DNA of 64,000 nucleotides from Floccifex porci (GCF_009696175.1 NZ_VUMM01000003.1:117934-181933), one strand, 5' to 3'. Positions 7,911 through 16,167 are shown, numbered from the stretch's first letter. The notes: generated by a model not told the origin, from the letters alone. Program-made: numbers and translations.

Positions 7911-8306
7911 ATGACAAATACCATCTATATCCATCAGCCGGAAAAGGCGTTCAGCTTCACCCGGCTCCCGAATTTCCTCTTTGAAGCCCCCACATTCAAG
8001 CCCTTGTCCAACGAGGCAAAGGTTCTGTACGCCTTTATCCTGCGCCGGACAGAGTTATCCCGCAAGAATGGGTGGGCGGATGATTGCGGACGGATTTATC
8101 TGTACTATCCCATCTGCGAGGTGGTTGACCTGCTCCACTGTGGGCGGCAGAAAGCGGTAAACACCCTGCGGGAACTGCAATACGCCGGGCTGGTGGAGAT
8201 CCAGAAGCAGGGCTGTGGAAAACCCAACCGCATTTTCCCAAAATCCTATGAAGCGGTTCCAAACACCGACTTCAAGAAATCCGGTTCTGGTACGCCGGAG
8301 GGCTGA
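7911..8306 (+). CDS. RepA-like replication initiator, short form
   Basis: 131 residues with the RepA_N-like winged-helix signature (FSFTRLPNFLFEAP...LSNEAKVLYAFILRRTELS...GWADDCGRIYLYYPICEVVDLL). This is the conserved N-terminal domain of replication initiators carried by plasmids and mobilizable transposons of Firmicutes. Full-length relatives often have an extra C-terminal domain; here the frame ends after a polar tail (KKSGSGTPEG), so it may be a truncated or naturally short version. No ribosome site precedes the ATG; the structured element at 7788-7900 does. The relaxase gene follows after a 183-bp spacer rich in inverted repeats. Confidence 0.75.
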   Translation: MTNTIYIHQPEKAFSFTRLPNFLFEAPTFKPLSNEAKVLYAFILRRTELSRKNGWADDCGRIYLYYPICEVVDLLHCGRQKAVNTLRELQYAGLVEIQKQGCGKPNRIFPKSYEAVPNTDFKKSGSGTPEG

Positions 8307-8310
8307 AAAC

Positions 8311-8349
8311 CGTACTTATGAAGTGAGGAAATCACTCCCCGGAAGTACG
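8311..8349 (+). promoter_or_regulatory. Candidate oriT: nested inverted repeats upstream of the relaxase gene
   Basis: CGTACTT (8311-8317) pairs with AAGTACG (8343-8349) and encloses AGTGA / TCACT (8322-8326 / 8332-8336). There is no T-run, so it is not a terminator. MobV relaxases nick inside short inverted repeats just upstream of their own gene (as in pMV158), so this is the best oriT candidate. The nick site is not identified. Confidence 0.5.
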
Positions 8350-8404
8350 AAAACCGGACGGTATATAGAAATACAAAGATTAAAAAGATTTATTTATATT
8401 CTAT

Positions 8405-8476
8405 CCATTCCAATCCTATCCGAGCTAATTTCTGCGGGATTTTCCCTGTGGAAAACCCCGGATAGGAAAGGAATGG
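8405..8476 (+). repeat. Long hairpin immediately before the mob gene
   Basis: CCATTCC-CCTATCCG (8405-8422) pairs with CGGATAGG-GGAATGG (8459-8476), and an inner stem GGATTTTCC / GGAAAACCC caps it. The arm ends a few bases before the relaxase ribosome site (AAAGGAG). It could be a second origin element (oriT or single-strand origin) or a translational control hairpin. Confidence 0.55.
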
Positions 8477-8489
8477 GGAAAGGAGCAGA

Positions 8490-9434
8490 ATGGCACAACA
8501 CGCAATTTTGCGGTTTGAGAAGCACAAGGGCAACCCGGCAAGGCCGCTGGAAGCCCATCACGAAAGACAGAAAGAACAATACGCCAGCAACCCCGACATT
8601 GACACAAGCCGGAGCAAGTACAACTTTCATATCGTCAAGCCGGAGGGACGCTATTATCACTTCATTCAGAGCCGGATTGAGCAGGCCGGGTGCCGAACCC
8701 GCAAGGACAGCACACGGTTTGTCGATACGCTGGTAACTGCCAGCCCGGAGTTTTTCAAGGGGAAATCCCCAAAGGAGATACAGGCGTTTTTCCAGAGGGC
8801 GGCGGACTTCCTCATTGGCCGGGTAGGACGGGAAAATATCGTGTCGGCGGTGGTACACATGGACGAGAAAACGCCCCACCTGCATTTGACCTTTGTTCCG
8901 CTGACAAAGGACAACCGCCTGTGTGCAAAGGAGATTATCGGCAACCGGGCAAACCTGACGAAGTGGCAGGACGATTTTCACGCCTATATGGTGGAGAAAT
9001 ATCCTGACTTGGAGCGTGGGGAGAGCGCCAGCAGGACAGGCCGGAAGCATATCCCCACCCGGCTTTTCAAACAGGCGGTTTCCCTCTCCCGGCAGGCAAG
9101 AGCCATTGAAGCCACACTGGACGGCATTAACCCGCTGAACGCCGGAAAGAAAAAAGAGGAAGCCCTCTCCATGCTGAAAAAGTGGTTCCCGCAGATGGAG
9201 AATTTCTCCGGGCAGTTGAAAAAGTACAAGGTCACAATCAATGACCTGCTGGCGGAGAATGAGAAGTTGGAAGCAAGGGCAAAGGCCAGCGAAAAAGGAA
9301 AGATGAAAGATACGATGGAACGGGCAAAGCTGAAAAGCGAACTGGACAATTTACAGCGGCTGGTTGACCGTATCCCGCCGGATATACTGGCGGAACTGAA
9401 ACGTCAGCAGCGGCACACGGTAAAGGAAAGGTGA
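8490..9434 (+). CDS. mob: MobV-family relaxase (Mob/Pre)
   Basis: 314 residues. The MobV signature is HMDEKTPHLHL (H123, D125, E126, H130, H132), the metal-binding motif III. The N-terminal MAQHAILRFEKHKG and NPDIDTSRSKYNFH are further family motifs. The C-terminal ~100 residues are a charged coiled coil (LAENEKLEARAKASEKGKMKDTM). It nicks oriT and pilots single-stranded DNA during mobilization by a helper conjugative element. The start ATG follows AAAGGAG at good spacing. GC-rich codon use matches repA and the recombinase. Confidence 0.92.
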   Translation: MAQHAILRFEKHKGNPARPLEAHHERQKEQYASNPDIDTSRSKYNFHIVKPEGRYYHFIQSRIEQAGCRTRKDSTRFVDTLVTASPEFFKGKSPKEIQAFFQRAADFLIGRVGRENIVSAVVHMDEKTPHLHLTFVPLTKDNRLCAKEIIGNRANLTKWQDDFHAYMVEKYPDLERGESASRTGRKHIPTRLFKQAVSLSRQARAIEATLDGINPLNAGKKKEEALSMLKKWFPQMENFSGQLKKYKVTINDLLAENEKLEARAKASEKGKMKDTMERAKLKSELDNLQRLVDRIPPDILAELKRQQRHTVKER

Positions 9435-9506
9435 TAGATATAAGCAGAAATTTTCGCCGCCTCTGTGCGGCATTGTACCTTGAAAACTGAATATGGAGGA
9501 CACTGG

Positions 9507-9701
9507 ATGGCAAAAAGTGAAAGCGATATTTTTACACCCCGAACAGGGCAGGTTATACAAGCAGAGAACGGCACGCAGTATTTTGTATGTGGGAACAACC
9601 GTATAAAAATCTCCGAACACTTCGCCGCAGGCGGGAAGCCCCTCGGTGATCTGATTGTAGATGTGGTGCGGCATACCGCAGAAAAAGCCGCTTCAACCTG
9701 A
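9507..9701 (+). CDS. tnpW: Transposon-encoded small protein TnpW
   Basis: 64 residues starting MAKSESDIFTPRTGQV. ATG 9507 is chosen because GGAGGA precedes it by 8 bp; the upstream in-frame ATG has none. It resembles TnpW proteins found between mob and the recombinase gene in Tn4451-like elements, with the conserved NRIKISEHFA segment. Function is unproven; a role assisting or regulating recombination is assumed in the family. Sixty-six bases separate it from the recombinase ATG-side leader. Confidence 0.7.
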   Translation: MAKSESDIFTPRTGQVIQAENGTQYFVCGNNRIKISEHFAAGGKPLGDLIVDVVRHTAEKAAST

Positions 9702-9800
9702 TAGCCCATCATTGATAACACGCCCACGCTTATGATATAATTGCCATAGAGCAAAAGTATTGTAAGCGTGGGTTGTTTCTTTAGAAGGAGGATTTTTACG

Positions 9801-11423
9801 GTGAAACAACCTTACAATACTACGATTTACAACACGGCGCTTTATATGAGATTGAGCCGGGACGATGAACTGCAAGGAGAAAGCGGGAGTATTCAGACAC
9901 AACGCATGATGCTCCGGCAATATGCCGCCGAGCATGGCCTGAATGTCATAGATGAATATATCGACGATGGATGGTCTGGAACGAACTTTGACAGGCCGGA
10001 TTTTCAGAGAATGATTGATGACATTGAGGACGGGAAAATCAACTGCGTTGTTACGAAGGATTTATCCCGCTTAGGCAGAAACTACATTCTGACCGGCCAG
10101 TACACGGAAATCTACTTTCCCAGCAAAGGCGTCCGCTATATCGCTGTCAATGACAATGTGGACACCATCAACGGAGAGAATGAGCTTGCCCCATTCCTCA
10201 ACATTCTGAATGAAATGCACGCCCGCCAGACCAGCAAAAAGGTAAAGGCGGCCATGCGGACACGGTTCGCAAATGGCGCACACTATGGAGCCTATGCTCC
10301 GCTTGGCTATGTCAAAGACCCAGATAAGAAAGGCCATCTTCTGATTGACCCGGAAACAAGGTGGATTATCGAAAAGATTTTTGACCTTGCCGTTCATGGC
10401 CGGGGAGCCGCCAGCATTACACGGATTTTGGTCGAAGAAAAAGTACCTACTCCCGGCTGGCTGAATTTCCAGAGATACGGCACTTTCGCAAATATCTATG
10501 CCGGAGCGCCGGAGGAAAAAGCCTATGCGTGGACGATAGCGCAGGTGAAAAGTATTCTGAAAGAGGAAACCTATATCGGACACAGCGTCCACAATAAGCA
10601 GACCAACATTTCATTCAAAAACAAGAAGAAAGTACGCAAGCCAAAAGAGGAATGGTATCGTGTGGAGAACACCCACGAAGCGATTATTTCCGAAGATGTG
10701 TTCCGTCAAGTACAGGAGCAGATTTGCAACAGGCGCAGACGGCAGAAGAACGGCACAACACAGATATTTTCCGGGCTGGTAAAATGTGCGGACTGCGGCT
10801 GGTCGCTGGCCTATGGTATGAACAGCCAGAACAAAAATCCCTATGCCCACTACCATTGTAGCAAGTACGGGCAAGGATTGCACCAGTGTTCCATGCACTA
10901 TATCCGCTATGATGTGCTTTACGCCTATGTCCTTTCCCGTCTGCAATACTGGTCTGTGCTGGCACAGCAGGATGGGGACAAACTTCTGAAACGGCTACTT
11001 AACGCCAGCGACAAGGAACGCAATACTGCAAGGAAGCGGCAGACAGCCGAACTGAAAAAGGCGGAAAAGCGCAAAGCAGAAGTAGACACCCTGTTTGCAA
11101 AAATGTATGAGGACTGGTCTGCCGGACGCATTACAGAATACAATTTCAATATGCTGTCCGAAAAGTATCAGGGCGAACAGCGAGAATTGGACGTAAAAAT
11201 TGAACGGCTTCACGAAGCGATGGAGACCGCCGCCCAGACAGCGGTTGACGCTGAAAAGTGGATAGGTCTGATGAAACAGTATGTCAATCCCACAGAATTG
11301 ACGGCTGAACTTCTGAATACGCTGATTGAAAAAATCCTTGTCCATGAAGCGGTCAAAAGTGAGGACGGAAGCCGGGAACAGGAAGTGGAAATCTTCTACC
11401 GCTTTATCGGCAAAATCGAATGA
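9801..11423 (+). CDS. tnpX: Large serine recombinase, TnpX-like
   Basis: 540 residues from GTG 9801, chosen because AAGGAGG (9785-9791) precedes it by 9 bp. An upstream ATG (9768) would add 11 residues. The resolvase domain has R17-L-S19 (ALYMRLSRDD) as the catalytic serine region and VVTKDLSRLGRN further on. The recombinase domain starts near GYVKDPDKKGHLLIDPE, then a zinc ribbon (CADCGW...HYHCSKYGQG...C) and a long coiled coil (about 400-470). It excises the transposon as a circle and inserts it, usually leaving GA dinucleotides at the ends. Family assignment rests on domain order and the TnpW/MobV context. Confidence 0.9.
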   Translation: MKQPYNTTIYNTALYMRLSRDDELQGESGSIQTQRMMLRQYAAEHGLNVIDEYIDDGWSGTNFDRPDFQRMIDDIEDGKINCVVTKDLSRLGRNYILTGQYTEIYFPSKGVRYIAVNDNVDTINGENELAPFLNILNEMHARQTSKKVKAAMRTRFANGAHYGAYAPLGYVKDPDKKGHLLIDPETRWIIEKIFDLAVHGRGAASITRILVEEKVPTPGWLNFQRYGTFANIYAGAPEEKAYAWTIAQVKSILKEETYIGHSVHNKQTNISFKNKKKVRKPKEEWYRVENTHEAIISEDVFRQVQEQICNRRRRQKNGTTQIFSGLVKCADCGWSLAYGMNSQNKNPYAHYHCSKYGQGLHQCSMHYIRYDVLYAYVLSRLQYWSVLAQQDGDKLLKRLLNASDKERNTARKRQTAELKKAEKRKAEVDTLFAKMYEDWSAGRITEYNFNMLSEKYQGEQRELDVKIERLHEAMETAAQTAVDAEKWIGLMKQYVNPTELTAELLNTLIEKILVHEAVKSEDGSREQEVEIFYRFIGKIE

Positions 11424-11473
11424 CACATCTTGAGATACCCAACAATATCTTTAACTAAGGGAAACGGGAAGAA

Positions 11474-11584
11474 ATGATTTCAATACTATGTGATGAAATA
11501 CTGAAATCATATCAAGCTGGTTTCAAAGAGGGAATCAAGATTGGATATGAAGCAGGTGCAAATTCTTTACAAGACGATCAATAA
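11474..11584 (+). CDS. 36-residue hypothetical peptide
   Basis: ATG 11474 to TAA 11584, starting MISILCDEILKSYQ and ending in EAGANSLQDDQ. A purine-rich GGGAAG precedes the start, and a strong terminator overlaps the stop, which suggests the end of a transcribed gene. It may be the 3' remnant of a longer gene lost at the mobile-element junction just upstream. No recognised function. Confidence 0.4.
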   Translation: MISILCDEILKSYQAGFKEGIKIGYEAGANSLQDDQ

Positions 11585-11599
11585 AAGATCGTTTTTTTT
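11574..11599 (+). terminator. Rho-independent terminator
   Basis: ACGATC / GATCGT with a 7-nt loop, followed by T8, overlapping the end of the 36-residue ORF. Confidence 0.8.
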
Positions 11600-12042
11600 A
11601 ATTTGTTGTCCAATAATCATTCATTTCATGGCCTATTAGGGTGAAGGGATAAGAATTTCCTTTATTCCCCATGATCTTTGAAAATAGGATAACAACTGTT
11701 AAAACCAAAACCTGTATGCCCGAGCTAGATCAATGATGCGCAATGACTACCATATACAGCCTATAAATAATATATGGTAAGAGCGATGATACTTCAGAAT
11801 GATCAGCAGCAGTCAACTGTGCCATGACAGCATGCAGGATAATGATACTTTCAGCGATGAGCGCACACGTAAGATGCGTGGGTGAAACTCCCATGACTGA
11901 TGGCTGACAACCATCTACTTTAGCAGGATTCCCTATCGTTTTCGGGTTATCAGGGATAAATAGAAAACAAGATGAATAATGTATTTAAACTATCAGCCAG
12001 GTTCAACAGCCTGGCTTTACATATGAAGGAGCTGAAACATTT
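11600..12042 (+). ncRNA. Unassigned ~440-nt structured region upstream of a PemK toxin
   Basis: There is no open frame of note, but many local stems occur: GGGATAA / TTATTCCC (about 11,646-11,669), TACCATATA / TATATGGTA (about 11,748-11,779), TGGG / CCCA around a GTGAAAC loop (about 11,879), GATGG / CCATC (about 11,899-11,914). AGCCAGG / CCTGGCTTT, just before the toxin leader (about 11,995-12,017), looks terminator-like. A near-repeat of GATGATACTTCAG and AATGATACTTTCAG occurs about 55 bp apart. A long structured RNA is the simplest reading, possibly a leader or RNA antitoxin for the toxin gene. I do not recognise a known riboswitch, T-box or intron core. Confidence 0.4.
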
Positions 12043-12411
12043 ATGTTCAAAGTAAAACGAGGAGATGTTTTTCTTGCTAATCTAAGTGATGCAACCGGAT
12101 CTGAACAGGCTTTTGTTAGACCGGTCGTTATTATCCAGAACAACTGTGGAAACAAGCATAGTCCTACAACCATTGTTGCCTGTCTATCTTCCAAAATTGA
12201 ATCAAAAGCCCATCTTCCAACTCATTACATTCTTCCGGAAGGCATTGGCCTCAAACATCGATCCATGGTTCTTTGCGAACAGATTAAGGTCATCGATAAG
12301 TCCAGGCTGCTAAAGAAGATCTGCCATATTTCAAAAGGACATATGCACATCATCGATCACAAGATCAAAATATCACTCGGTCTAAAGAATATACATAGAC
12401 AAAAATCATAG
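12043..12411 (+). CDS. PemK/MazF-family toxin without an adjacent protein antitoxin
   Basis: 122 residues: KRGDVFLANL (residues 4-13) and GSEQAFVRPVVIIQNNCGNKHSPTTIVACLSSK are the conserved PemK/MazF endoribonuclease segments, including the RPV and the S/T-P-T turn. Such toxins cleave mRNA. GAAGGAG lies 11 bp upstream of the ATG. The upstream neighbour that normally encodes a MazE-type antitoxin is replaced by a long non-coding region, and the next gene downstream is an excisionase-like protein after a terminator. It may be regulated by that RNA or act as a non-toxic RNA-binding factor of the element. Confidence 0.8.
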   Translation: MFKVKRGDVFLANLSDATGSEQAFVRPVVIIQNNCGNKHSPTTIVACLSSKIESKAHLPTHYILPEGIGLKHRSMVLCEQIKVIDKSRLLKKICHISKGHMHIIDHKIKISLGLKNIHRQKS

Positions 12412-12416
12412 GTACA

Positions 12417-12447
12417 AATCCCACTTTTGCAGTTGGGATTCTTTTTT
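12417..12447 (+). terminator. Rho-independent terminator of the PemK gene
   Basis: AATCCCA (12417-12423) pairs with TGGGATT (12434-12440) and is followed by CTTTTTT. Confidence 0.8.
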
Positions 12448-12484
12448 ATTAAAAGCCTATAACAAAGGAAAGGAGGATAACCAG

Positions 12485-12691
12485 ATGGATAAAAACAAAA
12501 ACAGATTCGTAGATGCAAAAGAAATCATGGAACTTACCGGATTATCCAAGTCTGCTGCATATAGGCTGATTCAGCAGCTGAATGAAGAGCTTGCGCAGAA
12601 AGGTTACATGTATGTGCGTGGAAGAGTTATCTATCCTTATTTCTATGAAAGATTCTTTGGAAAGGATGGAGATTCAGATGCCGGTATATAA
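12485..12691 (+). CDS. Excisionase-like helix-turn-helix protein
   Basis: 68 residues: KNRFVDAKEIMELTGLSKSAAYRLIQQLNEELAQKGY has the winged-helix/MerR-like layout of Xis and DNA-binding proteins encoded next to tyrosine integrases. The start is well supported (AAAGGAGGAT). The stop overlaps the integrase start (ATGCCGGTATATAA), so the pair is coupled. It probably directs excision or regulates the integrase. Confidence 0.7.
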   Translation: MDKNKNRFVDAKEIMELTGLSKSAAYRLIQQLNEELAQKGYMYVRGRVIYPYFYERFFGKDGDSDAGI

Positions 12692-13763
12692 GGATAAATC
12701 AAGAGGAACCTGGTATGTCGTTACTCGCTATAAGGACTGGACGGGCAAGCTTAGGACCACAACTAAAAGAGGATTCAAGTCCAAGGTTGAAGCCAAGCGT
12801 TATGAAGTTGAATTTTCTGAAAAGAAAGATAACAGTCTATCAATGACTTTTGGAAGCTTTGTTGAAATCTATATGGATTCAATGGAAAAAAGATTGAAGG
12901 AAAATACACTTCAGACGAAAGTAGCAATCATTGAAAAGAAGATACTGCCCTATTTCAAGGACAAGAAGCTTTGCGAGATAACGCCAACCGATGTAATTAG
13001 CTGGCAGAATGAGATGATGAAGCAAACCACCAAAACAGATAAAGAGTTTGCTCCTACTTATCTAAAAACACTGCATAATCAACTCAGTGCCATTTTCAAT
13101 TATGCCGTCCGCTATTATGGTTTAAGCTCCAACCCAGCCAGAATCGCCGGCAATATGGGAAAGGAAACAAGTGGTGAAATGCAGTTTTGGACCAAGGAGG
13201 AATACATGACCTTTTCCAAAGCCATGATGAAAAAGGATGGAATCTTCCAGGCATTTGAAATGCTCTACTGGTGCGGATTAAGACTTGGTGAAATGCTGGC
13301 GTTAACGCCTTCTGATTTTGATTTTGACAAGAAAACTGTTCGGATCAACAAAAGCTATCAGCGCATCAAAGGTGAGGATGTAATCACAGATCCTAAAACC
13401 ATCAAAAGTAACCGTGTTGTCCAGATGCCAGATTTCCTGGCAGATGAAATGGAAGACTATTTATCCAGGCAATACGAGCTTAAACCAAATAACCGAATCT
13501 TTACAGTTACTAAATCCGGCATGCACCATGAAATGGACAGAGGATGCAAGGAAACCGGAGTCAAAAGGATCCGCATCCATGATCTTAGACACTCACATGT
13601 ATCACTGCTTATTGAGATGGGATTCTCTGCTGTTGATATTGCCAACCGTGTTGGCCATGAAAGCGTAAAGATCACCTATCGTTATGCTCATATGTTCCCT
13701 TCCAAGGACAAGGCAATCGCTGATAAGCTTACTGATTTCAGAGGAGGTGCTTTCAATGAGTAA
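12678..13763 (+). CDS. int: Tyrosine site-specific integrase
   Basis: 361 residues from ATG 12678, preceded by GGATGGAG; upstream in-frame ATGs would read through the excisionase gene. An AP2-like arm-binding domain occupies residues 1-50 (GTWYVVTRYKDWTGKLRTTTKRGF). The SAM-like core-binding domain covers about 60-160. The catalytic domain has R202 (CGLRLGEML), H301-x-x-R304 (IHDLRHSH), H327 (GHES) and nucleophile Y336 (TYRYAHMF). It catalyses integration and excision at att sites. Its gene is followed by repeats that look like its arm sites and then by guaA. The stop overlaps the start of the next gene. Confidence 0.93.
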   Translation: MPVYKDKSRGTWYVVTRYKDWTGKLRTTTKRGFKSKVEAKRYEVEFSEKKDNSLSMTFGSFVEIYMDSMEKRLKENTLQTKVAIIEKKILPYFKDKKLCEITPTDVISWQNEMMKQTTKTDKEFAPTYLKTLHNQLSAIFNYAVRYYGLSSNPARIAGNMGKETSGEMQFWTKEEYMTFSKAMMKKDGIFQAFEMLYWCGLRLGEMLALTPSDFDFDKKTVRINKSYQRIKGEDVITDPKTIKSNRVVQMPDFLADEMEDYLSRQYELKPNNRIFTVTKSGMHHEMDRGCKETGVKRIRIHDLRHSHVSLLIEMGFSAVDIANRVGHESVKITYRYAHMFPSKDKAIADKLTDFRGGAFNE

Positions 13764-14082
13764 GAAGAATGTAGATCAGAAAGGAAGATTCAGAAACAAG
13801 ATTATTTCCTTCCGTGTGTCCGAAGAGGAAGCCAAACTCCTGGAACGTCGTGTTTTGTTATCAGGACTAACAAAACAGGATTACATAATCAACTCGATTC
13901 TTGGCAAGGAGATAGTTGTTTATGGAAATCCGTTTGTATTCAGAAGTCTTCATGATGAACTCATCCACTTTGCTAATCTATATGGAACATCTATTGATTC
14001 CGATGATGAAGAAATGATGGTTTGGGTATTGGAAATGATCCTGGCAATGCGTTCAAAGGACAAAACAATCGTAAAACCGTAA
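13756..14082 (+). CDS. MobC-like ribbon-helix-helix mobilization protein
   Basis: 108 residues from ATG 13756 (GAGGAGG upstream; the start overlaps the integrase stop). FRNKIISFRVSEEEAKLLERRVLLSGLTKQDYIINSIL is a ribbon-helix-helix domain as in plasmid mobilization relaxosome proteins (MobC). In integrative elements such proteins sit beside int/xis and may bind the transfer origin or att DNA. No relaxase gene follows, so the element's transfer genes are elsewhere or lost. Confidence 0.65.
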   Translation: MSKKNVDQKGRFRNKIISFRVSEEEAKLLERRVLLSGLTKQDYIINSILGKEIVVYGNPFVFRSLHDELIHFANLYGTSIDSDDEEMMVWVLEMILAMRSKDKTIVKP

Positions 14083-14333
14083 TTTTGTTTTCAAAAATGT
14101 TTTCACATGAGAATAGTACAACGTAAAAATGGCTTAAATAAGGCACATTATTGTGATTAGGAACCATTCTTCATGTGTAAGAATTTAGTCATTTTCATCT
14201 GATTTCAGATCAAAAATGGCTATTTTTTATGTTTCTACATAGATTCTCGAATGCAGAAATCAAGTTTTTGTATTCGTATCTATGATTTTCATGTGATTAT
14301 TGAGCTGTTTAACTGATAAATAAGGCAAATGTT

Positions 14334-14409
14334 CCTGGTGGCTTGGAGGTGTGAACCTCTAAGCCACGGTTTGCTTCAGGGTCCAAAATACCAACGTCTA
14401 AGCCACCAG
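14334..14409. repeat. Inverted repeat with guaA-like core, candidate att site
   Basis: CCTGGTGGCTT at 14334-14344 and its perfect complement at 14399-14409 enclose a second stem. The same 11-mer with one change (CCTGGAGGCTT) is in guaA at 14607-14617. Inverted core-type sites spaced like this are typical of tyrosine integrase substrates. Confidence 0.5.
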
Positions 14410-14546
14410 GTACCTTTTGGCAAAAAACGGGTCAAAATGTTTTCACGGAGGGCAAAAATAGTCCAAAATTGACTGATTTTTTGCTCTGAAAACACAGAAA
14501 TTCAGTCAAATGTTTTCAAAATGTTTTCACAGGAACCCAAGACATC

Positions 14547-14573
14547 AAAAAAACCGCTAATATTAGCGGTTTT
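14547..14573 (-). terminator. Terminator of guaA (perfect palindrome)
   Basis: A 24-bp perfect palindrome (AACCGCTAAT / ATTAGCGGTT core) followed on the minus strand by T7. It lies 15 bp after the guaA stop. Confidence 0.85.
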
Positions 14574-14587
14574 AAGCACTTTGGGAA

Positions 14588-16132
14588 CTATTCAAACTCA
14601 ATGGTTCCTGGAGGCTTACTTGTAATGTCATACATTACACGATTAACTCCTCTTACTTCATTTATAATACGGGACATTACTTTATTTAATACATCGTATG
14701 GAATCTGTGCTGCTTCTGCTGTCATGAAATCCACTGTATTTACTGCTCTTAATGCAATGGCATAATCATATGTTCTTTCATCTCCCATTACACCAACAGA
14801 ACGCATATTTGTTAATGCCGCAAAGTATTGACCGATTGTACGATCCAAACCAGCTTTTGCAATTTCTTCTCGATAAATCGCATCTGCATCTTGTACAATA
14901 CGTACTTTTTCTGCTGTAACTTCTCCAATGATACGAATACCTAAACCAGGTCCTGGGAATGGCTGTCTGAATACCAGATAGTCTGGAATTCCCAATTCCA
15001 ATCCGACTTTACGTACTTCATCTTTAAATAAATCACGTAAAGGTTCAATGATTTCTTTAAAGTCGACTACATCTGGTAAACCACCAACATTATGATGGGA
15101 TTTAATAACAGCAGATTCTCCACCTAAACCACTTTCCACAACATCTGGATAAATTGTTCCCTGTACCAGAAAATCCACTTTTCCAATTTTCTTTGCTTCT
15201 TCTTCAAAGACACGTATAAATTCTTCTCCAATAATTTTACGTTTTCTTTCCGGTTCAGTTACCCCTTTTAATTTTTCATAATAACGTTCTTGTGCATTTA
15301 CACGAATAAAGTTTAAGTCATATTCTCCTTCTGGACCAAATACCGCTTCTACTTCATCTCCCTCATTTTTACGAAGTAACCCATGATCCACAAATACACA
15401 AGTTAATTGATTTCCAATTGCCTTTGACAACAGTACTGCCGCAACAGAAGAATCCACTCCTCCACTTAATGCACACAATACTTTTCCATCCCCTACTTTT
15501 TTACGAATTTGTTTGATTTGTTCATCCACAAAGGCATCCATGCGCCAATCTCCGGAACATTTACATACATTCATTACATAGTTCTTTAAAATGGTTTTTC
15601 CATATTCTGTATGTAATACTTCTGGATGAAATTGAATGGCATAATTCTGATTTTTAACATCTTCACAGGAAGCACATGGACAGTTATCTGTATAAGAAGT
15701 AATTTCAAATCCATCTGCCACTTTGGAAATATAATCAAAATGAGACATCCATACCGTAGAAGATTCAGGAACTCCTTCAAACAGTATTGAATTGTTTTTA
15801 TGAGTCAAAGCCGTCTTTCCATATTCACGAGCATCGGCTTTTTCAACTTTTCCACCTAATACATGCTGCATCAATTGAGCTCCATAACAAAGCCCTAAAA
15901 CCGGAATTCCCATTTCAAACAATTCTTTTGAACAAGTTGGAGAATTCGCTTCATAACAGCTATTTGGTCCTCCTGTTAAAATGATTCCTTTTGGATCCAT
16001 TTCTTTTATTTTTTCTAAAGGTGTTTTATATGAATATATTTCGCAATATACATTGCATTCACGTACCCTACGTGCAACCAACTGATTGTATTGGCCTCCA
16101 AAATCAATGACAACAACAAGTTCTCTTTTCAC
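14588..16132 (-). CDS. guaA: GMP synthase (glutamine-hydrolysing)
   Basis: 514 residues, the full family length. The class I glutamine amidotransferase domain has C82 in GLCYGAQLM and QFHPEVLHT for the His/Glu pair. The ATP-pyrophosphatase domain has the P-loop LSGGVDSS, and the C-terminal dimerization domain ends KPPGTIEFE. It converts XMP to GMP using glutamine and ATP. The start is GTG 16132, supported by AGGAGG 8 bp upstream. Its 3' end is the target of the integrase-bearing element downstream; the last codons are intact. It is a single gene between terminators. Confidence 0.98.
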   Translation of the reverse strand: MKRELVVVIDFGGQYNQLVARRVRECNVYCEIYSYKTPLEKIKEMDPKGIILTGGPNSCYEANSPTCSKELFEMGIPVLGLCYGAQLMQHVLGGKVEKADAREYGKTALTHKNNSILFEGVPESSTVWMSHFDYISKVADGFEITSYTDNCPCASCEDVKNQNYAIQFHPEVLHTEYGKTILKNYVMNVCKCSGDWRMDAFVDEQIKQIRKKVGDGKVLCALSGGVDSSVAAVLLSKAIGNQLTCVFVDHGLLRKNEGDEVEAVFGPEGEYDLNFIRVNAQERYYEKLKGVTEPERKRKIIGEEFIRVFEEEAKKIGKVDFLVQGTIYPDVVESGLGGESAVIKSHHNVGGLPDVVDFKEIIEPLRDLFKDEVRKVGLELGIPDYLVFRQPFPGPGLGIRIIGEVTAEKVRIVQDADAIYREEIAKAGLDRTIGQYFAALTNMRSVGVMGDERTYDYAIALRAVNTVDFMTAEAAQIPYDVLNKVMSRIINEVRGVNRVMYDITSKPPGTIEFE

Positions 16133-16167
16133 AAAAGATCCTCCTATTTACTCATCCATAATATCAT

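Larger units (their letters stand above)
7762..11450 (+). mobile_element. Fragment of a Tn4451-like mobilizable transposon
   Basis: A markedly GC-richer block, all genes on the plus strand: RepA-like protein, MobV relaxase, TnpW and large serine recombinase. This is the typical set of small mobilizable transposons of gut Clostridia. The right end probably lies in the short spacer after the recombinase stop (about 11,424-11,460). The left end is not recognisable because the Tn7-like element abuts it, so the unit may be truncated. Confidence 0.7.
14083..14587. other. Attachment/junction region between the integrative element and guaA
   Basis: 505 bp without genes. It holds four copies of a sequence close to AAATGTTTTCA(C) (about 14,095, 14,434, 14,505 and 14,516), the inverted pair CCTGGTGGCTT / AAGCCACCAGG (14334-14344 and 14399-14409) and an inner hairpin GTGGCTT-GAGGT / ACCTC-AAGCCAC. 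The guaA terminator (14547-14573) closes it. GTTCCTGGTGGCTT at 14331-14344 matches 13 of 14 bases at 14604-14617 in the guaA 3' end. Confidence 0.55.
11460..14617 (+). mobile_element. Integrase end of an integrative element at the guaA 3' end
   Basis: Contains a short ORF, an unexplained structured region, a PemK toxin, an excisionase-like protein, a tyrosine integrase and a MobC-like protein. Repeats resembling integrase arm sites and a core-like sequence shared with the last codons of guaA follow. Tyrosine integrases that use the guaA 3' end are well known in Firmicutes. The other end of the element is not recognised in the window; the serine-recombinase transposon and the Tn7-like transposon may be nested in it. 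Confidence 0.65.

Noticed and set aside
8394..9050. 218-residue minus-strand ORF inside the relaxase gene
   Set aside because: GC-rich shadow frame of mob; it has no start signals and mob has clear catalytic motifs.
11600..12042. Considered as a group II intron, T-box or classical type III antitoxin repeat array
   Set aside because: No domain V-like hairpin, no T-box GGUGG-type motif or tRNA-linked gene, and no tandem 30-40 nt repeats; left as an unassigned structured region.
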